A stretch of 64,000 bases of DNA. It comes from Marinibaculum sp040216765 (GTDB lineage Bacteria; Pseudomonadota; Alphaproteobacteria; Ferrovibrionales; Ferrovibrionaceae). Below the pieces are notes generated by a model, which was not told the DNA's origin, did not search any database, and worked only from the letters and a program-made list of their open reading frames with translations. Each line of letters opens with the position of its first letter. Positions within the stretch are counted from its first letter, which is position 1. Of this stretch, positions 35,566 through 43,770 are shown piece by piece. Location of the stretch: assembly GCA_040216765.1 (NCBI GenBank), contig JAVJON010000036.1, forward strand, positions 62,001 through 126,000, read 5' to 3'. Position numbers and translations under genes: made by a program.

Positions 35566-35580
35566 GGAACCGCCCCCTAC
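35562..35580. terminator. Short shared hairpin between HNH and CLC genes
   Basis: GTAGGG (35562-35567) and CCCTAC (35575-35580) pair across a 7-nt loop in the 11-bp gap where the two genes converge; both stop codons are inside the stem. Too weak alone for a firm terminator call. Confidence 0.35.
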
Positions 35581-37427
35581 CTCTCCCGCCCCGGCCCGTC
35601 CTCCCCGCGCTCCTCCGCGCGCGCCTGCAGCAGCGCGCGGTTGTAGGCGAGCAGGACGTCGGCCTGGCGGATCACGCCGACGACCTTGCGGCTGTCGCGG
35701 TCGTCGACCACGGGCAGCCAGGGCTCGCCGCTGGTTTGCAGCATGTTCAGGGCGTGGGCGAGGTCCTCGTGCAGGGCGACATAGCCGATGCGGCGGCGCG
35801 CGATGTCGGCGGCGGTGCGGGTCTTTTCCTCGACCTGCGGGTCCTCGCCGGCCTCCGCCGCCGCCTCGTCGGCCTCGTGCAGGGCCTCCTGCAGCTCCGG
35901 GAAGGTCAGGCGGCCGACCAGGCGGCCCTCCTCGTCCACCACGATGAAGTCGCTGTAATGCGCGGTGCGCATGGCGTTCTGCACGGTGGCGAGGGAGAGG
36001 TCGGCGCGCAGCCGCTCGAAGCGGCGGTCCATCACCTCGTCGACATGGCGGCTGCGCAGCAGGCGGCGCTCCCGCCCGCCGACCAGGTCCAGGCCCTGGC
36101 GGCGCATCTGGCGGGAAAAGAACGACCGGCCGTACACCTGGCTGGAGATCAGGGTGGCGACCGCCACCGAGACCATCAGGGCGGCGGCCAGCCGCCAGTC
36201 GTCGGTCAGCTCGAAGATGATCAGGGTGGTGGTCAGCGGCGCGCCCAGCACCGCCGCCGTCACCGCCCCCATGCCGATCAGCGCGTAGAGCCCGTGGCTG
36301 GCGGCATGGTCGGGAAAGATCATGCCGGCGACAAGGCCGAAGGCACCGCCCGCCATCGCGCCGACGAACAAGGCCGGGCTGAACACGCCGCCGCCGAAGC
36401 GGCAGCCCAGGGTGATCGAGACCACCGCGGTCTTCAGCACCAGCAGCACGATCAGCTGGTCCAGGCCGAAGGCGGCGCGCAGCGCCTCGTCCGTCGCCTC
36501 GTAGCCGACCCCCAGGACCTGGGGGAAGTTGATGCCGACCGCGCCGATCATCAGCCCGCCCAGCACCGGCCGCGCCCAGACCGGGATCTTCAGCCGGCCG
36601 GAGACCTTCTCCACCATGTCCTCGCCGTAGAAGATCGCCCACATGAAGACGATCGCCACGCCGGCGGAAACCACACCAAGCAGCACGAAGGCGGGAAACT
36701 CGAAGAAGGTGACGATCTCGTAGCGCGGGATGAAGAAGGCCGGGAAATCGCCGATATGGATGCGGCAGAGGATGGTGCCCGCCACCGCCGCGATCACCAC
36801 CGGTGCGAAGGCATGCAGGGCGTAATGCCCCAGGATCACCTCCAGCGCGAAGAACACGCCGGCCATCGGCGCGTTGAACGAGGCCGCGGTGGCCGAGGCC
36901 ACGCCGCAGGCCACCAGCGACAGGGCCAGCGAGCGGTTCACCCCCAGCGCGCGGCTGACGGCCGAAGCCAGGGTGGCGCCCAGATGCACCACCGGCCCCT
37001 CCCGCCCGGCGGAGGCGCCGGCGCCCAGGGACAGGACATTGACCCCGGCATTGACCAGCCCGTCGCGCAGCCGGATGCGGCCGTCGCGCAGCGCGGTGGC
37101 GGCGATCACCGCGCCGAAGCTCTGCGGCCGCCGGCCCGGCAGCAGGAAATGCACGATCAGCCCGACCGCCAGCCCGCCGACCGCCGGCGCCAGCAGGATC
37201 ATCCACCAGTCCAGCTCCATCGCCTTGGTATGGAAGCGCTCGTCGGGAAAGCCGTAGAACAGCTCCTGCACGTACTGGATGCCGAGCCGGATGCCGATCG
37301 CGCCATAGCCGGCGGCGATGCCGACGATCAGCGAGCCCAGCCAGAGGGCGAGGGTGGAGTTGCGCAGCGCCCGGCGGGAGCGGCCCAGCCCGACCCGCAG
37401 GCGGCGGTTCAGCTGGTGCTCGCGCAT
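35577..37427 (-). CDS. CLC-family chloride channel/antiporter with C-terminal CBS pair
   Basis: The product is 616 aa. CLC proteins move Cl- (often exchanged for H+) across the membrane. The selectivity motif GAGASAGREGPVVHLGA holds the gating Glu of GREGP, and GCRFGGGVFSPALFVGAMAGG the GxFxP motif with the anion-site residues. About ten hydrophobic segments are visible. The C-terminal 170 residues form two CBS domains (VDEVMDRRFERLRADLSLA; YVALHEDLAHALNMLQTSGE) with an acidic linker, which in relatives bind adenine nucleotides and regulate transport. It ends head-on against the HNH gene. Confidence 0.93.
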   Translation of the reverse strand: MREHQLNRRLRVGLGRSRRALRNSTLALWLGSLIVGIAAGYGAIGIRLGIQYVQELFYGFPDERFHTKAMELDWWMILLAPAVGGLAVGLIVHFLLPGRRPQSFGAVIAATALRDGRIRLRDGLVNAGVNVLSLGAGASAGREGPVVHLGATLASAVSRALGVNRSLALSLVACGVASATAASFNAPMAGVFFALEVILGHYALHAFAPVVIAAVAGTILCRIHIGDFPAFFIPRYEIVTFFEFPAFVLLGVVSAGVAIVFMWAIFYGEDMVEKVSGRLKIPVWARPVLGGLMIGAVGINFPQVLGVGYEATDEALRAAFGLDQLIVLLVLKTAVVSITLGCRFGGGVFSPALFVGAMAGGAFGLVAGMIFPDHAASHGLYALIGMGAVTAAVLGAPLTTTLIIFELTDDWRLAAALMVSVAVATLISSQVYGRSFFSRQMRRQGLDLVGGRERRLLRSRHVDEVMDRRFERLRADLSLATVQNAMRTAHYSDFIVVDEEGRLVGRLTFPELQEALHEADEAAAEAGEDPQVEEKTRTAADIARRRIGYVALHEDLAHALNMLQTSGEPWLPVVDDRDSRKVVGVIRQADVLLAYNRALLQARAEERGEDGPGRER

Positions 37428-37493
37428 CCGGTCATGTCCCGCACGGCCGTTCGGCCGCCGGGCGCAGAGGTCCGATCCGGTACTCTCGCCCGG

Positions 37494-38012
37494 TCAGTTC
37501 CAGTTGCACTGGCCGATCGACCCCGCCGCGCAGTGGAATTCGCCGTCTGTCCAGGTGGCGCCGGACAGGTCGGCCTCGAAGAAATCGGTATCCTCCACCC
37601 GCGCGCCGGTGAAGTTCGCCCCGCGCAGGTCCGCCTTGAAGAACCGCGCGCGCCACAGGTTCGCCTCCTGGAAGCTGGCGCCGCGCAGGTCGGCGCGGGT
37701 GAAGTCGGCGGTGCGCAGGTTGGCACCGTCCAGCACCGCCTCCTGCAGGTCGGTGTTGATGAACTGTGCCCCGCGGGCATCGGTCTCTGCCAGCACGGCC
37801 TTCTTCAGGTCGCCGGAATTGAAGCTGGCGTCGCGGATCACCGCGCCGGTCAGGTTCACCCCGGCCAGGTTCAGGCCGTTCTTCTTGCACTTGCGCCAGT
37901 CCACCCCCTTGGTCGGCGCGTCCGGGCAGCCGGCAAGGGCCGGCGGCGCGGCCAGGGCGCAGAGGCCGGCGGCGAGGGCGAGGCAGGCGAGCAGGCGGGC
38001 GCGCGGGGTCAT
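37494..38012 (-). CDS. Secreted pentapeptide-repeat protein
   Basis: The product is 172 aa with a cleavable signal peptide (LLACLALAAGLCALAAPPALA). The mature part has several A(D/N)LxX pentapeptides: NLAGVNLTGAVIRDASF, AVLDGANLRTADFTRADLRG, ANLWRARFFKADLRGANFTGA. These would fold into a short right-handed quadrilateral beta-helix in the periplasm. Two Cys pairs (CPDAP...CKKN; C...C near the end) could be disulfide bonded. The ATG overlaps the thioesterase stop (ATGA), so the two are translationally coupled. Function unknown. Confidence 0.82.
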   Translation of the reverse strand: MTPRARLLACLALAAGLCALAAPPALAGCPDAPTKGVDWRKCKKNGLNLAGVNLTGAVIRDASFNSGDLKKAVLAETDARGAQFINTDLQEAVLDGANLRTADFTRADLRGASFQEANLWRARFFKADLRGANFTGARVEDTDFFEADLSGATWTDGEFHCAAGSIGQCNWN

Positions 38013-38518
38013 GCGGCGCGCCGGATGCCCATGGGACGGCCTGCCTCTTCGGGCCGTTGCAGCCCCTTCTGGGCCGCGGCCAGGTCGGCGAAGCGGTCCT
38101 GCACGTCCGGCGGCATGGCGGCGGCGCGGCGGCTGGCCAGGTCGATATGCATGGTCAGCTGCTCCGCCGTGGCCGAGAGGAAGCCCTCCTCGGCATGGTG
38201 CATGCGCAGGAAATAGTGGAAGCGCTTCGCGTCATGGTCCAGCAGCTGGAAGCTGATCCGGAGCGGCGCGCCCTCCAGCACCTCGGCGCGGTAGTTGACA
38301 TGGTTCTCCAGCACGAAGGTGGTGCCCACGCCGGTCGCGGCATAGCTGCCCCCGATGCCGAAGCCCTCCATCATCACTTCCAGCGCCTGGTCGAAGGCCA
38401 GGACATAGAAGGCCACGTTCATATGGCCGTTATAGTCGATCCATTCGGGCAGCACGCGCATGCCCTCCACCAGCAGGAGGCCGGTACCAGGATCCGTCTT
38501 CATCGTCGCATTCGTCAT
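38009..38518 (-). CDS. Acyl-CoA thioesterase (hot-dog fold, 4HBT-like)
   Basis: The product is 169 aa. The active-site helix motif RVLPEWIDYNGHMNVAFYVL contains the DxNGHMN signature of the 4-hydroxybenzoyl-CoA thioesterase-like family, including thioesterases reported to act on carnitine/betaine-type or short acyl-CoAs. VNYRAEVLEGAPLRISFQLL and HYFLRMHHAEEGFLSATAEQ are the second half of the hot-dog fold. No signal peptide. ATG 38518 is chosen, but no clear ribosome site is seen and ATG 38503 is possible. The exact acyl-CoA substrate is not inferable. Confidence 0.85.
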   Translation of the reverse strand: MTNATMKTDPGTGLLLVEGMRVLPEWIDYNGHMNVAFYVLAFDQALEVMMEGFGIGGSYAATGVGTTFVLENHVNYRAEVLEGAPLRISFQLLDHDAKRFHYFLRMHHAEEGFLSATAEQLTMHIDLASRRAAAMPPDVQDRFADLAAAQKGLQRPEEAGRPMGIRRAA

Positions 38519-38688
38519 GGCGGCGACTATAGCCAAGCGCCCGGCCCGTCACCACCGGCGCCTTGGGCAAGGCTCCGTGAGGCCTGCGCGGGCGCCGGGC
38601 TGTCGCCTGGGCGCGCGCTGCACTATCTTCGGGTCCATGCCTGCCGGCCACCGCCGGCGCCCAAGCGGCCCCTGGGAGGAGCCTCGCC

Positions 38689-40098
38689 ATGTCCGAAGCC
38701 GCCACCGCGCATCGCACCGCCGGCGCCAACGCCGTCGCATCCGTCATCGCCGCCCTGCAGGACCGGCTGGGCGACCGCCTGTCGCTGAGCCAGGCGGTCC
38801 GCGAACAGCATGGCCGGGGCGAGACCTGGCATGCCACCAAGGCGCCCGATGCCGTCGCCTTCGCCGATTCCGGGGAGGAGGTGCAGGCCATCGTCGGCAT
38901 CTGTGCGGCGCACAAGGTGCCGGTCATCGCCTTCGGCACCGGCACCTCGCTGGAAGGGCATGTGGCGGCGGAGCAGGGCGGCATCTGCATCGACCTGAGC
39001 CGGATGGACCGCATCCTGCAGGTCAATCCCGACGACATGGATGTGCGCGTGCAGCCCGGCGTGCGGCGCAAGCAGCTGAACGAGCATCTGCGCGACACCG
39101 GCCTGTTCTTCCCGATCGACCCGGGCGCCGATGCCTCGCTGGGCGGGATGACCGCGACCCGGGCGTCGGGCACCAACGCGGTGCGCTACGGCACCATGCG
39201 GGAGAACGTGCTGTCGGTGGAGGCGGTGCTGGCGGACGGCCGGGTGATCCGCACCGCCCGGCGCGCGCGCAAGTCCAGCGCCGGCTACGACCTGACCCGG
39301 CTGTTCGTCGGCTCCGAAGGCACCCTGGGCGTGATCACCGAGATCACCCTGAAGCTCTATGGCATCCCGGAGGCGATCTCCGCCGCGGTCTGCCCCTTCG
39401 CCAGCCTGGACGGCGCGGTGGCCACGACGATCGAGACCATCCAGTCCGGCATCCCGGTCGCCCGCATCGAGATCCTGGACGATGTCCAGATGCAGGACCT
39501 GAACGCCTATTCCAACCTGTCCCTGCCGGAGAAGGACACCCTGTTCCTGGAGTTCCACGGCACCGCGGACGGGGTGAAGGAACAGGCCCGCCTGGTGCAG
39601 GAGATCGCGGCCGCCAATGGCGGCGAGGGGTTCCAGTGGACGGTGAAGCCGGAGGAGCGCAGCCGCCTGTGGCAGGCCCGCCACGACGCCGCCTATGCGG
39701 CGAAGGCGGCGGTGCCCGGCGGGCAGCTCTGGGCCACCGATGTCTGCGTGCCGATCTCGCGCCTGGCGGAATGCATTGCCGAGACCAAGGCCGACCTGCA
39801 GGCCAGTTTCCTGCGGGCGCCGATCGTCGGCCATGTCGGCGACGGCAATTTCCACGTGGCCTTCGTCCTGCGCCCGGACCATCCGGAGGAGTTCGAGGAG
39901 GCGACCCGGATCAACGACCGGCTGGTGCAGCGCTCCCTGGCGATGGACGGCACCTGCACCGGCGAGCACGGCGTCGGCAACGGCAAGATCAAGTACCTGC
40001 AGGCCGAGCTCGGCGATTCGGTCAGCGTGATGCGCCAGATCAAGATGGCGCTCGATCCCGACAACATCATGAACCCGGGCAAGATCGTCCGGGTGTGA
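38689..40098 (+). CDS. FAD-linked oxidase of the GlcD/D-lactate dehydrogenase family
   Basis: The product is 469 aa from an ATG behind GGGAGGAG. The FAD-binding PCMH domain shows VIAFGTGTSLEGHVAAEQGG, RVQPGVRRKQLNEHL, FFPIDPGADASLGGMTATRA and the AGYDLTRLFVGSEGTLGVIT block. The C-terminal domain holds VGHVGDGNFHVAF (His residues at the substrate/metal site) and CTGEHGVGNGKIKYL, typical of D-2-hydroxyacid dehydrogenases (D-lactate, glycolate). No glcE/glcF or separate Fe-S subunit follows, so it resembles the stand-alone D-lactate/D-2-hydroxyacid (DLD-type) dehydrogenase. Electron acceptor unknown. Confidence 0.88.
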   Translation: MSEAATAHRTAGANAVASVIAALQDRLGDRLSLSQAVREQHGRGETWHATKAPDAVAFADSGEEVQAIVGICAAHKVPVIAFGTGTSLEGHVAAEQGGICIDLSRMDRILQVNPDDMDVRVQPGVRRKQLNEHLRDTGLFFPIDPGADASLGGMTATRASGTNAVRYGTMRENVLSVEAVLADGRVIRTARRARKSSAGYDLTRLFVGSEGTLGVITEITLKLYGIPEAISAAVCPFASLDGAVATTIETIQSGIPVARIEILDDVQMQDLNAYSNLSLPEKDTLFLEFHGTADGVKEQARLVQEIAAANGGEGFQWTVKPEERSRLWQARHDAAYAAKAAVPGGQLWATDVCVPISRLAECIAETKADLQASFLRAPIVGHVGDGNFHVAFVLRPDHPEEFEEATRINDRLVQRSLAMDGTCTGEHGVGNGKIKYLQAELGDSVSVMRQIKMALDPDNIMNPGKIVRV

Positions 40099-40116
40099 GG
40101 GGGGACCGATCCTTCT

Positions 40117-40426
40117 CGTCATCCCGGGCCTGGCCCGGGATCCATTCCGCCGGCCCCGAGGCGCCGCGAAGCCGGCGGAACGGATCCCCGGCTCGGGGGC
40201 CGAGGATGACGGAATGGGGAGCCAGATGACCTCATGACCGACGTCTTACCCGGCTTCGGCAGGCACTGCACATTCCACAGATCCGTCATCCCGGGCTTGA
40301 CCCGGGATCCATTCCGCCGGCCCCGAGGCGCCGCGAAGCCGGCGGAATGGATCCTCGGCTCGGGGGCCGAGGATGACGGGATGGGGAGGCAGATGACCTG
40401 ATGACCGACTTCTTCCCCGGCTTCGA
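40117..40426. repeat. 167-bp imperfect tandem duplication covering a palindromic repeat and a gene start
   Basis: Two copies of a palindromic repeat (TCATCCCGGGC, CCATTCCGCCGGCCCCGAGG, GAGGATGACGG) begin at 40117 and 40284. The copies also include GATGGGGAGGCAGATGACCT and a following ATG. Copy 1 has ATG 40234 and reads MTDVLPGF; copy 2 is the real hydrolase start at 40401, MTDFFPGF. Matching ends just after the GGCTTCG codons (40259 and 40426). Thus the 5' end of the hydrolase gene and its ribosome site were duplicated with the repeat. The duplicate frame runs into a stop just before 40401. Confidence 0.8.
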
Positions 40427-41294
40427 GACCCGCCGCATCGAGATCGCGGGCATCGACTTCTTCCTGCGCACCGGCGGGTCCGGCCCGCCGCTCCTGCTGC
40501 TGCACGGCTATCCGCAGACGCATGTCTGCTGGCACCGCATCGCGCCGGCGCTGGCGGCGCATTTCACCGTGGTGCTGCCGGACGTGCGCGGCTATGGCGC
40601 GACGGCGACCCCGCCGGGCATGGCGATGGACAAGCGGGCCTCGGCCGCCGACCAGGTCGCGCTGATGGCGGCCCTGGGGCATGACCGCTTCGCCCTGGCC
40701 GGCCATGACCGCGGCGGGCGCATCGCCTATCGCCTGGCGCTGGACCATCCGGCGGCGGTCGACCGGCTGGTCACCCTGGACATCGTGCCGACCCACGACA
40801 CCTGGGCGGCGATGGGCAAGGCGGAGGCGCTGCGCGCCTATCACTGGCCCTTCCTGGCGCAGCCCGAGCCGCTGCCGGAGCGGCTGTTCGGCGCCGATCC
40901 GGATTTCTACGTGGACTGGACGATCCGCTCCTGGTGCGCCGACCCGGACGCCATCGACCCCGCCGCGATGGCGGCCTACCGGGCCGCGTTCCGTTCGCCG
41001 GCGGCGATCCACTTCGCCTGCGAGGATTATCGCGCCGGCGCCGGCATCGACGATGCCCTGGATGCCGCCGACAAGGCGGCGGGCCGGCGCATCGCCTGCC
41101 CGATGCTGGCGCTCTGGGGCGCGGGGCCGCTGAAGCTGGGCGGCGCCGACCTGGCAGAGGTGTGGCGCCGCGACTGGGCCGTGGAGGTCCGCGGCCATGC
41201 CATCGCCAGCGGCCATTTCCTGCAGGAGGAGGCGCCGGACGCGGTCCTGCAGGCGCTGCTGCCGTTCCTCCTGGGGGATTCCCCGCAGACGTAG
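40401..41294 (+). CDS. Alpha/beta hydrolase, haloacetate dehalogenase/epoxide hydrolase-like
   Basis: The product is 297 aa. The nucleophile elbow AGHDRGGRIAYRLALDHP has Asp, not Ser, as the catalytic nucleophile, as in fluoroacetate dehalogenase and epoxide hydrolases. The oxyanion block is LLLHGYPQTHVCWHRIAPAL, and the catalytic His lies in IASGHFLQEEAPDAV. Between them LDIVPTHDTW and YRAAFRSPAAIHFACEDYRA form the lid. FAcD-type enzymes share HDRGGR plus a Trp/His halide pocket. The substrate could be a haloacid or an epoxide, and sequence alone cannot decide. Its ribosome site GGGGAGGC lies in the duplicated repeat. Confidence 0.85.
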   Translation: MTDFFPGFETRRIEIAGIDFFLRTGGSGPPLLLLHGYPQTHVCWHRIAPALAAHFTVVLPDVRGYGATATPPGMAMDKRASAADQVALMAALGHDRFALAGHDRGGRIAYRLALDHPAAVDRLVTLDIVPTHDTWAAMGKAEALRAYHWPFLAQPEPLPERLFGADPDFYVDWTIRSWCADPDAIDPAAMAAYRAAFRSPAAIHFACEDYRAGAGIDDALDAADKAAGRRIACPMLALWGAGPLKLGGADLAEVWRRDWAVEVRGHAIASGHFLQEEAPDAVLQALLPFLLGDSPQT

Positions 41295-41319
41295 CGGTCA
41301 ATCCCAATCCGGTGACAGT

Positions 41320-41709
41320 TTACCCATTCCCGCTGTCGCCGCGCGGCGGCCGTTCCGCCAGCCAGGCTTCGGCCGCCGCCCGCCGGGCCCGGTCGAAATA
41401 GCGCATCTCGGCGCGGAAGAACGGCTTCGCCAGCTTCGTGCCCCATTCCTCCAGCCCGCCCTCGCCGACCACGGCGATGCGGCCGAAATCGCCGGCCCGC
41501 TGCAGGTCGAACTTCAGCTCCTGCCACAGGCCGCCGATCTCCCAGCCGCGGAAATCCTCCAGCACCACCAGCAGGCGGGCCGGCAGGCCGGCGCGCAGGT
41601 GCAGGCCGTTCTCCAGCTCCGGCACCGCGGCCTGGTAATCGCCCCGGGTCAGGCTGCCCGAGGCACGAAGCACCAGGAAATCCGCATGGTCATGCTCGAT
41701 CTCGATCAT
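41320..41709 (-). CDS. SpoIIAA-like STAS-type protein
   Basis: The product is 129 aa from ATG 41709 behind GGGAG. It contains the SpoIIAA-like fold signatures VLRASGSLTRGDYQAAVPEL and LLVVLEDFRGWEIGGLWQEL, plus GRIAVVGEGGLEEWGTKLAKP, found in the PF11964-type family. No phosphorylatable Ser motif of true SpoIIAA is evident, so function is unknown. It lies downstream of the anti-sigma factor (65 bp) on the same strand and might belong to the ECF module. Confidence 0.8.
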   Translation of the reverse strand: MIEIEHDHADFLVLRASGSLTRGDYQAAVPELENGLHLRAGLPARLLVVLEDFRGWEIGGLWQELKFDLQRAGDFGRIAVVGEGGLEEWGTKLAKPFFRAEMRYFDRARRAAAEAWLAERPPRGDSGNG

Positions 41710-41774
41710 CCTTCGCTCCCGTCTCCGCTGAGGCCCTGCCAACTAACGGCCGGCGGCGGGGAGCGTTCCGCCGG

Positions 41775-42572
41775 CTACCGGGGCGGGGCGGCGGCGAGGT
41801 CGCGATAGACCAGGTCGGCGATGGCGCCCAGCCGGTCGCGGCCGATCTCGCCCACCAGCGCATAGGCCAGCCCCGAATCGGTCCAGTAGAAGGCATGGGC
41901 ATTGCCTTCGCTGGCGAAGCGGAAGGCGGTCGGCGTGGCCGGGCCGGCATCGCGCAGGTAGAGGGTCAGGCGCTGGCCGGAGCCATCCTGGTACATGAAC
42001 TGCGCCGCCGGGCCGGCGCCGGCGGGCAGCAGCCGGCCGCCGACCAGGTCGAAGCCGGCGCTGCGCAGGTCCGGCGTGCGCAGGGGCGCGCCCAGCCGCT
42101 TCGACAGCCAGCCGACCAGATGGCCATGCTCGGCCGCTGCGACCTCCACGGGATGGCGGACCTCCACCGCATAGACCCGGTGGGCGTTCATCGCCTCCTG
42201 CGCCATCGGCACCTGTCCCGCCGGCGGCGCCATCCGGCCATGCAGCCACCAGCCGCCCGCCAGGCCGAGCGCCAGCAGGGCGAAGCCCGCCGCGGCGGCC
42301 GGCATCGCGGGCACAAGGCGCGCGCGCCGCGCCCGGGCCCCGGGCCGGATCCCGGCCCGGACCCCGGGCCGCAGGCGGTCGGGCAGGGGCTCCGCCAGCA
42401 CCGGGTCGAACAGGCGGTGCATCTCCGCCTTCTGCGCCTGCCATTGCCGGACCCGCGCGGCCATGCCCGGGTTGGCGGCCAGCCAGGCGGCGATCTCGAC
42501 CTCCCGCTCCGGCGGCAGGGCGCCGTCGACATAGGCATGCAGTTCGTCTTCGTCGATCGACCCGGCACTCAT
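41775..42572 (-). CDS. Anti-sigma factor, single-pass transmembrane
   Basis: The product is 265 aa. The N-terminal anti-sigma domain (IDEDELHAYVDGALPPEREVEI...) binds the cognate ECF factor. A single membrane segment near residues 92-112 (AAAAGFALLALGLAGGWWLHG) places the rest (VEVRHPVEVAAAEHGHLVGWLSKRLG...) in the periplasm as the sensor. No HxxxCxxC zinc motif is seen at the N-terminus, so it is not an obvious ZAS protein. It begins 1 bp after the sigma gene, strongly coupled. Confidence 0.88.
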   Translation of the reverse strand: MSAGSIDEDELHAYVDGALPPEREVEIAAWLAANPGMAARVRQWQAQKAEMHRLFDPVLAEPLPDRLRPGVRAGIRPGARARRARLVPAMPAAAAGFALLALGLAGGWWLHGRMAPPAGQVPMAQEAMNAHRVYAVEVRHPVEVAAAEHGHLVGWLSKRLGAPLRTPDLRSAGFDLVGGRLLPAGAGPAAQFMYQDGSGQRLTLYLRDAGPATPTAFRFASEGNAHAFYWTDSGLAYALVGEIGRDRLGAIADLVYRDLAAAPPR

Positions 42573-42573
42573 C

Positions 42574-43068
42574 TCACTTCACTCTCCGCAACGGCGGGCT
42601 GTCGCCGGTCAGCTGGGCCAGGCGGTCGCGGCCGCGCTTCAGGCGCGACATCACCGTGCCGATCGGCACGCCGGCGATCGCGGCGACCTCGGCATAGCGC
42701 AGCCCCTCCAGCGCGACCAGCAGGACGACCTCCCGCTGCTCGTCCGGCAGGGCCAGCAGGGCGGCCTGCATGTCGCGCAGCGCCAGCCGGTCCAGCTGGT
42801 CGCCGGCCACCGACGGCTCGGCCTGGTCGTCCAGGGCGTGCAACGGCGGGCGAGCGGCGCGGCGCTGCAGCTCGTTGCGCCAGATGTTGCGCATGATGGT
42901 GAACAGCCAGGCCCGCAGGTTGCTGTCCGGGCGCAGCAGGTGCAGCCGCGACAGCGCCCGCTCCATGCAGTCCTGCACCAGGTCGTCGCCGGCCGTCGCA
43001 TCGCCGGTCAGGGCGCGGGCATAGCGGCGCAGGCTCGGGATCTGGGCCTCGACCTGCGCCGCAATCAT
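42574..43068 (-). CDS. ECF-subfamily RNA polymerase sigma factor
   Basis: The product is 164 aa. Region 2 (LRRYARALTGDATAGDDLVQDCMERAL, with RPDSNLRAWLFTIMRN for -10 recognition) and region 4 (LPDEQREVVLLVALEGLRYAEVAAIAGVPIGTVMSRLKRGRDRL, for -35 recognition) are complete, without a region 3. GGAGG precedes the ATG. It follows the secreted protein gene by 30 bp and precedes the anti-sigma gene by 1 bp. A GGAATA-N16-GTTCTC promoter in front of the secreted protein gene is a probable autoregulatory site. Confidence 0.93.
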   Translation of the reverse strand: MIAAQVEAQIPSLRRYARALTGDATAGDDLVQDCMERALSRLHLLRPDSNLRAWLFTIMRNIWRNELQRRAARPPLHALDDQAEPSVAGDQLDRLALRDMQAALLALPDEQREVVLLVALEGLRYAEVAAIAGVPIGTVMSRLKRGRDRLAQLTGDSPPLRRVK

Positions 43069-43098
43069 TCTGCCTCCGGTCGTGGGGCGGTCGCGGGA

Positions 43099-43476
43099 TC
43101 AGGGCTTGGCGACGTGCCAGACATCCTTGAAGCCGTCGCCGGTGACATCGCCCGGCTTGGTGTCCTTGACCCAGAGATAGAGCGGCTGCCCCTTGTAGGC
43201 GAGCTGCCGGATGCCATCCTTGCGCTCCACCGCCGACCAGTCGCCGGAGACGCCCTCTGGCGCCGCCACCGGCGGCCAGGCCTGCGCGCACTGGTCGTAG
43301 CAGGCCGACATGCCCGCGCCATCCTTGTCGAAGGTGTAGAGGGTCATGCCGTTCGCGTCGGTCAGCACGGCGCCGGCATCGGTCGTCATGACTTTTGCCG
43401 GGTCCATCGCCTGCGCGGCGGTGGCGGCAAGCGCCAGCAGCGGCAGGGCGAGGAGGGGGGTGAGAAGCTTGCGCAT
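43099..43476 (-). CDS. Secreted COG4315-type protein with Yx(FWY)xxD repeats
   Basis: The product is 125 aa with a cleavable signal peptide (LLTPLLALPLLALAATAAQA). The mature part has two copies of the motif, GMTLYTFDKDGAGMSACYDQC and GQPLYLWVKDTKPGD, with two Cys in the first copy. This protein type is often paired with ECF sigma/anti-sigma operons. No lipobox Cys follows the signal, so it should be soluble in the periplasm. Function unknown, perhaps redox or heme-related. It is probably the first gene of the sigma operon. Confidence 0.88.
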   Translation of the reverse strand: MRKLLTPLLALPLLALAATAAQAMDPAKVMTTDAGAVLTDANGMTLYTFDKDGAGMSACYDQCAQAWPPVAAPEGVSGDWSAVERKDGIRQLAYKGQPLYLWVKDTKPGDVTGDGFKDVWHVAKP

Positions 43477-43518
43477 GTCGGGATCTCCCTGAGGGCGACG
43501 GAAAGGTCCGTCATCCAG

Positions 43519-43546
43519 GAGAACAGGCGCGGCGGGGATTTATTCC
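43519..43546 (-). promoter_or_regulatory. Putative ECF promoter GGAATA-N16-GTTCTC
   Basis: On the minus strand GGAATA (43546-43541) and GTTCTC (43524-43519) are 16 bp apart, a normal ECF spacing, and about 43 bp before the start of the secreted protein gene. It is therefore a likely target of the ECF factor encoded in the same operon. No second copy was recognised in the window. Confidence 0.4.
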
Positions 43547-43770
43547 GCCAGGACGAGAAGCCCGCCGGCGGCAGCCGGGTCCGGCAGTTCCGCGGGCAAG
43601 GTCCGGAACGGGACGGGTGTGGCTTGCGCTCCTGCCGTCGCGTCGCAATCATGCTGCCAGTGCGTTGGCCGGAACTGGGCGAGAGATGCGAGGTCAAAGA
43701 CGGACCCTGGACCCAGGGCAGCGGCTGACCCCTGGGGCAGGGCCTGTTTGCGTGATCGCGGTCCCGACCG

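Noticed and set aside
40234..40403. A short open frame from the duplicated ATG (MTDVLPGF)
   Set aside because: It reads through palindromic repeat DNA and stops just before the true hydrolase start, so it is a remnant of the duplication and not a gene.
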